Shown in pieces: positions 43,352 to 51,477 of a stretch of 64,000 nucleotides of DNA. The notes beneath the pieces are model-generated. The model saw nothing but the letters and a program-made list of their open reading frames with translations. It was not told the origin of the DNA and searched no databases. The stretch lies in contig NZ_SDOY01000173.1 in NCBI RefSeq assembly GCF_004117935.1, forward strand, positions 61,293-125,292, given 5' to 3'. This DNA is from Streptomyces roseicoloratus. GTDB lineage: Bacteria; Actinomycetota; Actinomycetes; Streptomycetales; Streptomycetaceae. A program made the position numbers and the translations under genes. Within the stretch, counting starts at the first letter, position 1. Each line of letters starts with the position of its first letter.

Positions 43352-44353
43352 TCACTCGCCGTCCGGCTGCGACACCGCCAGCGCGATCCCCAGCGGCGTC
43401 CGCTCGTACAGCACCTGGTGGCCGTAACGGCGGGAGGTCAGCAGACCGGCCGCGCGCAGCACCGACAGGTGCGCCGACACCGACGACGCCGCGAGGCCCA
43501 GCCGGTGCGCGAGCGCCGAGGTGCCGGCCGGCTCGTCGAGCGCGCACAGCACGTCCGCCCTGGCCCGGCCGAGCAGCCGGGCGAGCGCGTCCGGCGTCCG
43601 CTCCCGCGGCTCCGTCCACAGCCCGCCGATGCCCCGCGCCGGATACGCCACGGTCGGCTGCCACGGCGGATCGAAGCCGCTCACCACCTCGGGCCAGGTG
43701 AACACCGACGGCATGAGGACGAGCCCCTGGCCGTCAAGCGCCCGGACGTGCTCGCCGCGGTAGTGGTCGACGACGAGCGTGGCCGTCTCCGCCGACCAGC
43801 CGAACGTCGGGTGCAGCTCGTCGAGCAGCCGCTCCAGACCGCCGTCGGCCAGCCGCCGCGAGTGGTACGCCACGTCCGCCTCCAGCAGCGCCCGCAGCCG
43901 CGGCCACTCCGGCTCGACCAGTGCCTCCCAGGCCCGTTCGAGGAGGTCCGCGAGCCGCGCGAGCGACGCCGCCGGATCCGCGAGGATCCGCCGCCCCTCG
44001 GCGCTCGCGGCGGCGCCGGGCGTGTCCGCGAGCGCCCGCGCGAAGTCCGCGGCGGCGACGGCCGGATCGGTCGCCCGGACGGCCGCGATCTCCTCCTCGA
44101 AGACCCCGGAGGCCCGGAGCGGCGGCGGGTACAGGCAGTCCGGGCTGTGCCCGCGCACCGGCATCATCAGGTGCAGCGGGGCGAGGTCGAGCCCCCGCGC
44201 CGCGTGCTCGATCCGCCGCAGCCACGGCAGGTGGTACTTCTGCTGCCGCGGACGCGCGAGCACCCGCACCGCGCCCTGCGTCTCCCACAGCGGCGAGACC
44301 GCGAACCGGATGCGCAGCGGATCGGCCTCGCCGAAGTGCAGGTGGTAGGGCAC
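43352..44353 (-). CDS. DUF5937/ArsR-type winged-helix regulator
   Basis: 333 residues from GTG 44353, with GGAG upstream. An N-terminal DUF5937 domain (MPYHLHFGEADPLRIRFAVS ... LHLMMPVRGHSPDCLYPPP) is followed by an ArsR-type helix-turn-helix near the C-terminus (ARADVLCALDEPAGTSALAHRLGLAASSVSAHLSVLRAAGLL). Streptomyces proteins of this type commonly lie divergent from MFS exporters, as here (MFS at 44538). It probably represses the exporter through the palindromic sites between the two genes. No metal-binding cysteine set is obvious, so the ligand may not be a metal. Confidence 0.88.
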   Translation of the reverse strand: MPYHLHFGEADPLRIRFAVSPLWETQGAVRVLARPRQQKYHLPWLRRIEHAARGLDLAPLHLMMPVRGHSPDCLYPPPLRASGVFEEEIAAVRATDPAVAAADFARALADTPGAAASAEGRRILADPAASLARLADLLERAWEALVEPEWPRLRALLEADVAYHSRRLADGGLERLLDELHPTFGWSAETATLVVDHYRGEHVRALDGQGLVLMPSVFTWPEVVSGFDPPWQPTVAYPARGIGGLWTEPRERTPDALARLLGRARADVLCALDEPAGTSALAHRLGLAASSVSAHLSVLRAAGLLTSRRYGHQVLYERTPLGIALAVSQPDGE

Positions 44354-44427
44354 GGGGGCTCCCGAGGGGCGAGCGGACGGACGGGCGGGCCTGCCGGACG
44401 TGACCGGCCGGACGGGAGGGACCGGCT

Positions 44428-44497
44428 CAGAATCGGCCGGAGCCGACCGGCGCAGAATCGGCCGGCTCCGGCCGGCGAAGATTCGGCCGGAGCCGAA
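44428..44497. promoter_or_regulatory. Repeated palindrome-like sites between regulator and exporter
   Basis: AATCGGCCGGAGCC-type sequence occurs three times from about 44431. The last copy is TTCGGC (44482-44487), CGGA, GCCGAA (44492-44497), a perfect inverted repeat. The set fills the divergent intergenic region, typical for an autoregulated repressor. Confidence 0.65.
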
Positions 44498-44537
44498 AGT
44501 CTAGGGCGCGGCTGCCGTCGGCCAGCACGCTGCGTCC

Positions 44538-45968
44538 ATGCCCACGAACGACACCCGGGCGCCCCAGGCCGCGCCCCTGCCCACCCCCGCCTCCCCGCCG
44601 GAGCCGCCGGCTCCGGAACCGGCCCTGGAACCGTCCCCGGCGAAACCGTCCCCGGCGGCACCAGTCCCGGCGAAACCGTCCCCGGCGAAACCATCCCCGG
44701 CGACACCAGTCCCGGCGAAACCGTCCCCGGCGGTACCAGCCCCGGCGGGACCGGCCCCGACCGGCTATCGCGCCGTCTTCGCCGTCCGCGAGTTCCGTTT
44801 CGTGTTCGCCGCCCACCTCTGCTCCCTGCTCGGCATCGTCGTCAGCGAACTCGCGCTCACCGTGCTCGTGTACGACCTCACCCGCTCGCCGCTGCTCTCC
44901 TCGCTCACCTTCGCGCTCGGCTTCCTGCCGTACGTCTTCGGCGGCACCGTGCTGGCCGGCCTCGCCGACCGGGTGCCGCCGCGACGGGTGCTCGTCGTCT
45001 GCGACCTGATCTGCGCGGGCTGCGTCGCCGTCATGGCCGTGCCCCTCACACCCGTCGCCGCGCTGCTCGCCCTCCGCTGCGCCATCGCCGTCGTCTCGCC
45101 CGTGTTCCAGGGCACGCGGATGGCGACCCTCGCCGACATCCTGGGCGAGGGCGACCTCTTCGTCCTCGGACGGTCCCTGCTGCGGATCGTCTCGCAGAGC
45201 GCCCTGCTCGCCGGATTCGCCGTCGGCGGCGTCCTGCTCACCGTCGTGCCGCCGCGCGGCGCGCTGGTCGTCACCACCGTCACCTTCCTGGTCTCCGCGC
45301 TGCTGCTCCGCCTCGGCACCGTCCGCCGGCCCGCCCGCGCCGCCGGAGGGAAGCGCGAGGGCCTCCGCGCCACCTGGGGCGTGCTGCGCGACCGCCGCGT
45401 CCGCGCGCTCATGCTGATGTTCTGGGTGCCGCCGCTGTTCGCCGTCGTGCCCGAGGCGCTCGCCGCGCCCTACGCCGACGAGATCGGCGTCTCCACCGCC
45501 GCGCTCGGCCTGCTCATGTGCGCGCTGCCCGTCGGCACCATCGCGGGCGAACTGCTCGCCGGGTCCGTCCTCGGCCCCGCCGTCCGCTCGCGGATCGTGG
45601 TTCCGCTCGCCGTCGCCGGCACCCTGCCCTTCCTCCTCTACGCCTTCACGCCGGGCCTCGCCCTCGCCGCCGTCGCGCTCGTACTGGCCGGTGCCACCGC
45701 CGCGTACACCCTCGGCCTCGACGCCTGGTTCGTCGCCGCCGTCCCCGAGGAACGGCGGGGCCGGGCGATGACCCTGATGTCCGCCGGCATGATGACCGCG
45801 CAGGGCATCGGCATGGCCGCGGCCGGCCTCGCCGCCGAGTTCGCCGCCGTGCACACCGTCGTCGCCGGCACCGGAATCCTCGGCACGCTCGTCGTGATCG
45901 TCCTGGTCCTGGAGCTGCGGGCGACCGAAAGGCGAGACGCGGCTGACCGCCATATGACCAGTGGGTAA
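44538..45968 (+). CDS. MFS exporter with Pro/Ala-rich N-terminal extension
   Basis: 476 residues. Residues ~1-75 are low-complexity, with repeated PAKPSPA units from an imperfect 15-base DNA repeat; the exporter proper begins near YRAVFAVREFRFVFAAHL. Twelve membrane helices follow, with the loop 2-3 motif GLADRVPPRRVLVV. It is an H+-driven drug-efflux-type transporter of unknown substrate. No internal start would remove the Pro-rich part. It is divergent from the ArsR-type gene and followed nine bases later by a MarR gene that may share its transcript. Confidence 0.88.
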   Translation: MPTNDTRAPQAAPLPTPASPPEPPAPEPALEPSPAKPSPAAPVPAKPSPAKPSPATPVPAKPSPAVPAPAGPAPTGYRAVFAVREFRFVFAAHLCSLLGIVVSELALTVLVYDLTRSPLLSSLTFALGFLPYVFGGTVLAGLADRVPPRRVLVVCDLICAGCVAVMAVPLTPVAALLALRCAIAVVSPVFQGTRMATLADILGEGDLFVLGRSLLRIVSQSALLAGFAVGGVLLTVVPPRGALVVTTVTFLVSALLLRLGTVRRPARAAGGKREGLRATWGVLRDRRVRALMLMFWVPPLFAVVPEALAAPYADEIGVSTAALGLLMCALPVGTIAGELLAGSVLGPAVRSRIVVPLAVAGTLPFLLYAFTPGLALAAVALVLAGATAAYTLGLDAWFVAAVPEERRGRAMTLMSAGMMTAQGIGMAAAGLAAEFAAVHTVVAGTGILGTLVVIVLVLELRATERRDAADRHMTSG

Positions 45969-45977
45969 GGTCAAGGC

Positions 45978-46487
45978 GTGCCGAAGCCGCTGAGTCTCCC
46001 CTTCGACCCCATCGCCCGCGCCGACGAGCTCTGGCAGAAGCGCTGGGGCCCGGTCCCCTCGATGGCCGCGATCACCTCGATCATGCGGGCCCATCAGATC
46101 CTGCTGGCCGAGGTCGACGCCGTGGTCAAGCCGTACGGGCTGACCTTCGCCCGCTACGAGGCACTGGTCCTGCTCACCTTCTCCAAGGCCGGCGAGCTGC
46201 CGATGTCCAAGATCGGCGAGCGGCTCATGGTGCACCCCACCTCCGTGACCAACACCGTCGACCGGCTGGTGAAGTCCGGTCTGGTCGACAAGCGGCCCAA
46301 CCCCAACGACGGGCGCGGGACGCTCGCCTCGATCACCGAGAAGGGCCGCGAGGTGGTCGAGGCGGCGACCCGCGACCTGATGGAGATGGACTTCGGGCTG
46401 GGCGCGTACGACGCCGAGGAGTGCGCCGAGATCTTCGCGATGCTGCGCCCGCTGAGGGTCGCGGCGCACGACTTCGACGAGGGCTGA
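45978..46487 (+). CDS. MarR-family regulator
   Basis: 169 residues from GTG 45978. The winged helix is clear: LPMSKIGERLMVHPTSVTNTVDRLVKSGLV and the wing DKRPNPNDGRGTLASITEKG. The dimer helices LTFARYEALVLLTFSKAG and RDLMEMDFGLGAYDAEE flank it. It follows the MFS exporter after nine bases but is also the gene found upstream of icmA in the conserved order. Target unknown. Confidence 0.9.
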   Translation: MPKPLSLPFDPIARADELWQKRWGPVPSMAAITSIMRAHQILLAEVDAVVKPYGLTFARYEALVLLTFSKAGELPMSKIGERLMVHPTSVTNTVDRLVKSGLVDKRPNPNDGRGTLASITEKGREVVEAATRDLMEMDFGLGAYDAEECAEIFAMLRPLRVAAHDFDEG

Positions 46488-46552
46488 GCGGCCCGGAAGC
46501 GGGCAGGGACCCGCGCGAAGATCGCCCGGAACGTGCGGTTACGCTCGACGGC

Positions 46553-46885
46553 ATGAAATCCAGCGTGCTGACCCGCTACCGCGTCATGGCGTACGTGACC
46601 GCGGTCATGCTCCTCATTCTGTGCGCGTGCATGGTCGCCAAGTACGGCTTCGGCGTCGGCGAGGACGTGACCTTCGCGGTCTCCCAGGCCCACGGCGTCC
46701 TCTACATCCTCTACCTGATCTTCGCCTTCGACCTGGGTTCCAAGGCCAAGTGGCCCTTCGGACGGCTCCTGTGGGTGCTGCTGTCGGGAACGATTCCGAC
46801 CGCCGCCTTCTTCGTCGAGCGCAAGGTCGTCCGCGACACGCTTCCGCTGGTCAGCGGCGCGCAGCCGGCTCCCGCCAAGGCCTGA
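46553..46885 (+). CDS. DUF3817 integral membrane protein (second copy)
   Basis: 110 residues from ATG 46553. Three hydrophobic segments: VTAVMLLILCACMVAKYGF, AHGVLYILYLIFAFDLGS and LLWVLLSGTIPTAAFFVER. The order of motifs matches the family member at 33018, but identity is modest. Function unknown. A terminator follows. Confidence 0.85.
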   Translation: MKSSVLTRYRVMAYVTAVMLLILCACMVAKYGFGVGEDVTFAVSQAHGVLYILYLIFAFDLGSKAKWPFGRLLWVLLSGTIPTAAFFVERKVVRDTLPLVSGAQPAPAKA

Positions 46886-46914
46886 GCCGAGGGCCTGGCC
46901 GAGTCCCACCACGC

Positions 46915-46938
46915 ACCCCCGCACACATGTGCGGGGGT
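46915..46938 (+). terminator. Terminator before icmA
   Basis: ACCCCCGCACA (46915-46925) pairs with TGTGCGGGGGT (46928-46938), followed by TT. It ends the DUF3817 transcript and isolates the icmA promoter. Confidence 0.75.
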
Positions 46939-46950
46939 TTGCCATCGACA

Positions 46951-46972
46951 TTTACTAGGACGTCCTAGTAAA
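46951..46972. promoter_or_regulatory. Perfect 22-bp palindrome upstream of icmA
   Basis: TTTACTAGGAC (46951-46961) and GTCCTAGTAAA (46962-46972) are exact inverted repeats with no spacer. The palindrome ends eight bases before the icmA ATG and is A/T-rich against its surroundings. The size fits a TetR-type repressor dimer site. The TetR gene at 48912 is a candidate binder, though unproven. Confidence 0.85.
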
Positions 46973-46980
46973 TTCGAAGC

Positions 46981-48681
46981 ATGGACGCTGACGCCATCGA
47001 GGAAGGCCGCCGTCGCTGGCAGGCCCGTTACGACAAGGCCCGCAAGCGCGACGCCGACTTCACCACGCTCTCCGGGGACCAGGTCGACCCGGTCTACGGG
47101 CCCCGGCCGGGTGACAGCTACGAAGGGTTCGAGCGCATCGGCTGGCCCGGCGAGTACCCCTTCACCCGTGGCCTGCACCCGACCGGCTACCGCGGCCGGA
47201 CCTGGACCATCCGCCAGTTCGCCGGCTTCGGCAACGCCGAGCAGACCAACGAGCGCTACAAGATGATCCTCGCCGCCGGCGGCGGCGGGCTCTCCGTCGC
47301 CTTCGACATGCCCACCCTCATGGGCCGCGACTCCGACGATCCGCGCTCCCTCGGCGAGGTCGGCCACTGCGGCGTCGCCATCGACTCCGCCGCCGACATG
47401 GAGGTCCTGTTCAAGGACATCCCGCTCGGCGACGTGACGACCTCCATGACCATCTCCGGGCCCGCCGTGCCCGTCTTCTGCATGTACCTGGTCGCCGCCG
47501 AGCGCCAGGGCGTCGATCCCGCCGTGCTCAACGGCACGCTGCAGACCGACATCTTCAAGGAGTACATCGCGCAGAAGGAGTGGCTCTTCCCGCCCGAGCC
47601 GCACCTGCGTCTCATCGGCGACCTGATGGAGCACTGCGCGGCCGGCATCCCCGCGTACAAGCCGCTCTCCGTCTCCGGCTACCACATCCGCGAGGCCGGT
47701 GCGACGGCCGCGCAGGAGCTCGCGTACACCCTCGCCGACGGCTTCGGCTACGTGGAACTCGGCCTCTCCCGCGGCCTGGACGTGGACGTCTTCGCGCCCG
47801 GCCTCTCGTTCTTCTTCGACGCGCACCTCGACTTCTTCGAGGAGATCGCCAAGTTCCGCGCCGCCCGCCGGATCTGGGCCCGCTGGATGAAGGAGGTCTA
47901 CGGCGCCAAGACCGACAAGGCGCAGTGGCTGCGCTTCCACACCCAGACCGCCGGTGTCTCGCTCACCGCCCAGCAGCCGTACAACAACGTCGTGCGCACC
48001 GCGGTCGAGGCGCTCGCGGCCGTGCTCGGCGGCACCAACTCCCTCCACACCAACGCCCTCGACGAGACCCTCGCGCTGCCCAGCGAGCAGGCCGCCGAGA
48101 TCGCCCTGCGCACCCAGCAGGTGCTGATGGAGGAGACCGGCGTGGCCAACGTGGCCGACCCGCTGGGCGGTTCCTGGTACATCGAGCAGCTGACCGACCG
48201 GATCGAGGCGGACGCCGAGAAGATCTTCGACCAGATCAAGGAGCGCGGTCTGCGGGCGCACCCCGACGGCAAGCACCCCATCGGTCCGATCACCTCCGGC
48301 ATCCTGCGCGGCATCGAGGACGGCTGGTTCACCGGCGAGATCGCCGAGTCCGCCTTCCGCTACCAGCAGGCCCTGGAGAAGGGCGAGAAGCGGGTCGTCG
48401 GCGTCAACGTGCACCACGGCTCGGTCACCGGCGACCTGGAGATCCTGCGGGTCAGCCACGAGGTCGAGTGGGAGCAGGTCCGGGTGCTCGGCGAGCGCAA
48501 GGGCCGCCGCGACGAGGCGAAGGTCCGCGCGTCCCTGGACGCGATGCTGGCCGCGGCCCGCGACGGCTCCAACATGATCCCGCCGATGCTCGACGCCGTA
48601 CGGGCGGAGGCCACCCTCGGCGAGATCTGCGACGTGCTCCGCGAGGAGTGGGGCGTGTACGTGGAGCCGGCCGGCTTCTAG
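46981..48681 (+). CDS. icmA: Isobutyryl-CoA mutase large subunit IcmA
   Basis: 566 residues, the length of known IcmA. It interconverts isobutyryl-CoA and n-butyryl-CoA with the adenosylcobalamin-binding small subunit IcmB, which is not in the window. The C-terminal B12-binding domain of methylmalonyl-CoA mutase is absent, as expected. Two residues set substrate choice: Phe80 (TIRQFAGFG) and Gln198 (EYIAQKEW); methylmalonyl-CoA mutases have Tyr and Arg there. MeaB (29049) and the adenosyltransferase (6936) would serve it. A perfect palindrome just before the ATG suggests tight repression. Confidence 0.95.
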   Translation: MDADAIEEGRRRWQARYDKARKRDADFTTLSGDQVDPVYGPRPGDSYEGFERIGWPGEYPFTRGLHPTGYRGRTWTIRQFAGFGNAEQTNERYKMILAAGGGGLSVAFDMPTLMGRDSDDPRSLGEVGHCGVAIDSAADMEVLFKDIPLGDVTTSMTISGPAVPVFCMYLVAAERQGVDPAVLNGTLQTDIFKEYIAQKEWLFPPEPHLRLIGDLMEHCAAGIPAYKPLSVSGYHIREAGATAAQELAYTLADGFGYVELGLSRGLDVDVFAPGLSFFFDAHLDFFEEIAKFRAARRIWARWMKEVYGAKTDKAQWLRFHTQTAGVSLTAQQPYNNVVRTAVEALAAVLGGTNSLHTNALDETLALPSEQAAEIALRTQQVLMEETGVANVADPLGGSWYIEQLTDRIEADAEKIFDQIKERGLRAHPDGKHPIGPITSGILRGIEDGWFTGEIAESAFRYQQALEKGEKRVVGVNVHHGSVTGDLEILRVSHEVEWEQVRVLGERKGRRDEAKVRASLDAMLAAARDGSNMIPPMLDAVRAEATLGEICDVLREEWGVYVEPAGF

Positions 48682-48779
48682 CCGTACGGGCTGCGCACAC
48701 TCCAGCCGTACGGCCAGGGTGTCCAGCCGTACGGCCGCGCCGAAGCGAGACGCGCCCCTGTGCGACCTGTCCGGTCGTG

Positions 48780-48895
48780 CGGGGGCGTTCGCGTCCCTGC
48801 CCACGAGCTCTCGTGCCGACGGGCTCGTGCCTCCCGGCTCTCGTGCCCACCGGCTGGTGCCCGCGGGCTCTCGTGCCCACGGTTCGTGTCCACGG
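48780..48895. repeat. Imperfect repeats (GGCTCTCGTGCCCAC-like)
   Basis: Variants of GGCTCTCGTGCCCAC recur about every 15-20 bases between icmA and the convergent TetR gene. Just before them, CAGCCGTACGG occurs several times (48682-48735). No gene is supported in the 230-base gap. Confidence 0.6.
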
Positions 48896-48911
48896 GCCGC
48901 AGACGCGGTGT

Positions 48912-49538
48912 TTACTGCTCCGCAGCCGCCGTGAGGCCGCCGAGCAGCAGGGCCGTGAGGCGGCGAACCCAGGCCTCGTCCACCGGCTCGGCGCTCACCA
49001 GCGCGCGGTGCACCACGGCGCCGGCGACGACGTCGAAGATGAGGTCGTCGATGGCCGCCACGGTCTCCGGATCGCGCTTCTGCGGGAGTTCGCCCCGGTC
49101 CTGTGCGCGCTGGCGGCCCTCCAGGACGAGGCGCTTCTGGCGGTCCACGATCGAGGCGCGGATGCGCTCGCGCAACGGTTCGTCGCGGGTGGACTCGGCG
49201 ACGACCGCCATGAGGGCGGTCTTGGTCTCGGGGCGTTCGAGGAGGGCGCCGAACTGCAGCACGACGTTCTCGATGTCGGCCTGGAGGGAACCGAGATCGG
49301 GCAGTTCGAGTTCGTCGAAGAGGACGGCGACGGCGTCCACCACGAGTTCGTTCTTGTTGGCCCACCGCCGGTAGAGCGTGGTCTTGGCGACTCCGGCCCT
49401 GGTCGCGACGTCGCCCATGGTCAGCTTGGACCAGCCCAGCTCCACGAGAACCGCCCGGGTCGCCTCCAGGATGGCCGTGCCGGCCTCGGCGGAGCGCGGT
49501 CGTCCGGTTCGGGTTCGGGAACGGGTGCGGCTACACAT
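48912..49538 (-). CDS. TetR-family regulator
   Basis: 208 residues. Basic N-terminus, then the helix-turn-helix AILEATRAVLVELGWSKLTMGDVATRAGVAKTTLYRRWANKNELV. C-terminal all-helical domain of the TetR_C type (DLIFDVVAGAVVHRALVSAEPVDE). Convergent with icmA. A short inverted repeat ATACC-N8-GGTAT (49550-49567) lies just upstream and could be its own operator. Ligand unknown. Confidence 0.9.
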   Translation of the reverse strand: MCSRTRSRTRTGRPRSAEAGTAILEATRAVLVELGWSKLTMGDVATRAGVAKTTLYRRWANKNELVVDAVAVLFDELELPDLGSLQADIENVVLQFGALLERPETKTALMAVVAESTRDEPLRERIRASIVDRQKRLVLEGRQRAQDRGELPQKRDPETVAAIDDLIFDVVAGAVVHRALVSAEPVDEAWVRRLTALLLGGLTAAAEQ

Positions 49539-49549
49539 GGACGTCGACC

Positions 49550-49567
49550 ATACCCGTCAGTAGGTAT
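49550..49567. promoter_or_regulatory. Short inverted repeat upstream of the TetR gene
   Basis: ATACC (49550-49554), eight bases, GGTAT (49563-49567), 12 bases before the ATG. Weak by length, but A/T-rich and well placed for autoregulation. The remainder of 49568-49849 holds a CGCTACG/CGTAGCG small hairpin near 49637 and no supported gene. Confidence 0.45.
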
Positions 49568-49849
49568 TGCGCCAGAGGCCGGTGATGTGAGGCAGTTCAC
49601 CACCGGACTCTCCCCACGGGGCGGTGCTCGCCATTACGCTACGACCCGTAGCGAAAGGCTCGAGCGGCCCTCGCGACAACCACGGCGCCAGGTGGGGACC
49701 CGGCGCACAAGAGCAGCGGATGACGACCGCGGCGGCGGACGACGGCCGTGACCGCGGATGACGACCGTGGACCGCGCCGTCCGGCCACCGGGCGGCACGG
49801 TTCGGCCATGGCTTACCGGTTACGCGCGCACAGGGGGGAGGATAGAGGC

Positions 49850-50815
49850 ATGCAGCCCCGAAACATGTCCATGAGCGGCGTCGTCGACCTCGCCGCGGTG
49901 AAGGCGGCCGGCGAAGCCAAGGCGAAGGCCGAGGCCGCGCGCGCCGAGGCCGCCCGGCACGGCGGTACGCCTGCCGTCTCCCCTTCCGCCCTGGTGATCG
50001 ACGTCGACGAGGCGGGCTTCGAGCGCGATGTGCTCCAGCGGTCCGCCGAGGTCCCGGTCGTCATCGACTTCTGGGCCGAGTGGTGCGAGCCGTGCAAGCA
50101 GCTGGGCCCGCTCCTCGAGCGCCTGGCCGCCGAGTACAACGGCCGGTTCCTGCTCGCCAAGGTCGACGTCGACGCCAACCAGATGCTGATGCAGCAGTTC
50201 GGCATCCAGGGAATTCCGGCCGTTTTCGCGGTGGTCGCCGGTCAGGCGCTGCCGCTCTTCCAGGGCGCGGCCCCCGAAGCGCAGATCCGCCAGACCCTCG
50301 ACCAGCTGGTGCAGGTCGCCGAGGAGCGCTTCGGCCTCACCGGCATCCAGGTCGACCCCGGCGCCGACGGCCCGGCGGCCGCCGGAGTCCCGGCCGGTCC
50401 GTACGACGCCCTGCTGGAGGCCGCCATGTCCGCGCTCGACGCGGGCGATCTGGCCGGTGCCGTCCAGGCGTACAAGAACGTGCTCGTCGACGACCCGCAG
50501 CACCCGGAGGCCAAGCTGGGGCTCGCCCAGGCGGAGCTGCTGTCCCGGGTGCAGGGCCTGGACCCGCAGGCGGTGCGGAAGAACGCGGCGGACAACCCGG
50601 CGGACGTCGCCGCGCAGATCGCCGCCGCCGACCTCGACCTGGTGGGCGGTCACGTCCAGGACGCCTTCGGGCGACTGGTGGACGCGGTGCGCCGTACGGC
50701 GGGCGAGGACCGGGACGCGGCGCGGGTCCGGCTGCTCGAGCTCTTCGAGGTGATCGGTCCCGACGACCCGCGGGTGACGGCCGCACGGCAGGCCCTGGCG
50801 AGCGCCCTCTTCTGA
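49850..50815 (+). CDS. Thioredoxin-TPR (CnoX/YbbN-like) protein
   Basis: 321 residues from ATG 49850, preceded by GGGGGGAGG. An Ala/Lys/Glu-rich N-terminal helix of ~45 residues is followed by a thioredoxin fold with active site WCEPCK (Cys79 and Cys82) in place of the usual WCGPC, and the cis-Pro loop GIQGIPAVFAV. The C-terminal half contains tetratricopeptide-like helices (AAMSALDAGDLAGAVQAYKNVL). Related CnoX proteins act as holdase chaperones under oxidative stress, often linked to chaperonins. Both cysteines are present, so redox activity is possible. Confidence 0.9.
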   Translation: MQPRNMSMSGVVDLAAVKAAGEAKAKAEAARAEAARHGGTPAVSPSALVIDVDEAGFERDVLQRSAEVPVVIDFWAEWCEPCKQLGPLLERLAAEYNGRFLLAKVDVDANQMLMQQFGIQGIPAVFAVVAGQALPLFQGAAPEAQIRQTLDQLVQVAEERFGLTGIQVDPGADGPAAAGVPAGPYDALLEAAMSALDAGDLAGAVQAYKNVLVDDPQHPEAKLGLAQAELLSRVQGLDPQAVRKNAADNPADVAAQIAAADLDLVGGHVQDAFGRLVDAVRRTAGEDRDAARVRLLELFEVIGPDDPRVTAARQALASALF

Positions 50816-51477
50816 GCGGTGACCCGCTTCCCGTAAGGGGCCCCGACGGGGTCGCGTACCGCCGCCGGCGGGGTCACGCACCGGCTCCGGAGGGCCTCGC
50901 GGAACGGGACGATTTGGCGACACAGTGACATTCGGCGGCCGCGCTTTACCAAAACTTGGTAATCGCGGCCGCTGTTACTTGCAGTAAATCGAACCCGGAA
51001 TTCTGTCCGGATTTCTCCGACTTCATCATTCTTTGTCGCGTCACGCGGCGGCACCCTGCGTTGCCGGACGGTACCGGCCCGCAGTGGCGTGGTTATCAGG
51101 CCGTTACTAGCCAGTAACGAACCCCCTTGTGCGGGCGCCGGGAATGGACCACGATCGGCGACGCTCGGTCCGACACCGCACCAGCCCGGCGAACCCGCCG
51201 ACTGCGCGCGGCGGAGGGTCCCCACCGAGCGGGCCGGCGGCGCACGTCGCCGGTCGTGGACAGGGGGGTTCCTGCTCCATCGGCAGGGCCTGTCCAATCC
51301 GGCCACGCGGACCGCGTGGCCAGTGGTTGTCGCTCGGGGGTGATCGCCGGTGATTCGGACGCGCGTCGTGCCGCCTGAGCCCTCGGCGCTCTCCTCCCCG
51401 AGGACGTAGCACTTCTCCCATCCCAGGACGGGCCCTGGGCCCATCCGGAGATGTACGTCCGAGAAGGAGGAATTCTC
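50816..51477. other. Long intergenic region upstream of the envelope operon
   Basis: About 660 bases, unusually long here. It includes the composite hairpin at 50935-50972 and more A/T-rich DNA to about 51120, suitable for promoters. Frames over 51089-51421 lack ribosome sites and familiar motifs, so none is called. The region just before 51478 has a strong AAGGAGG. Confidence 0.55.
50935..50972. terminator. Composite palindrome: TTACCAA core inside a GCGGCCGCG stem
   Basis: GCGGCCGCG (50935-50943) pairs with CGCGGCCGC (50964-50972); inside, TTACCAA (50946-50952) pairs with TTGGTAA (50956-50962) around AAC. It could end the thioredoxin transcript, or the A/T-rich inner part could be an operator of the following operon. 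Confidence 0.55.

Noticed and set aside
44427..46469. Minus-strand 680-residue frame opposite the MFS exporter and MarR genes
   Set aside because: Composition is Gly/Glu/Arg low-complexity without motifs, while the plus strand holds recognisable genes.
51089..51421. Several short frames in the long intergenic region before the DUF6230 gene
   Set aside because: No ribosome sites, mixed codon bias and no motifs on either strand.
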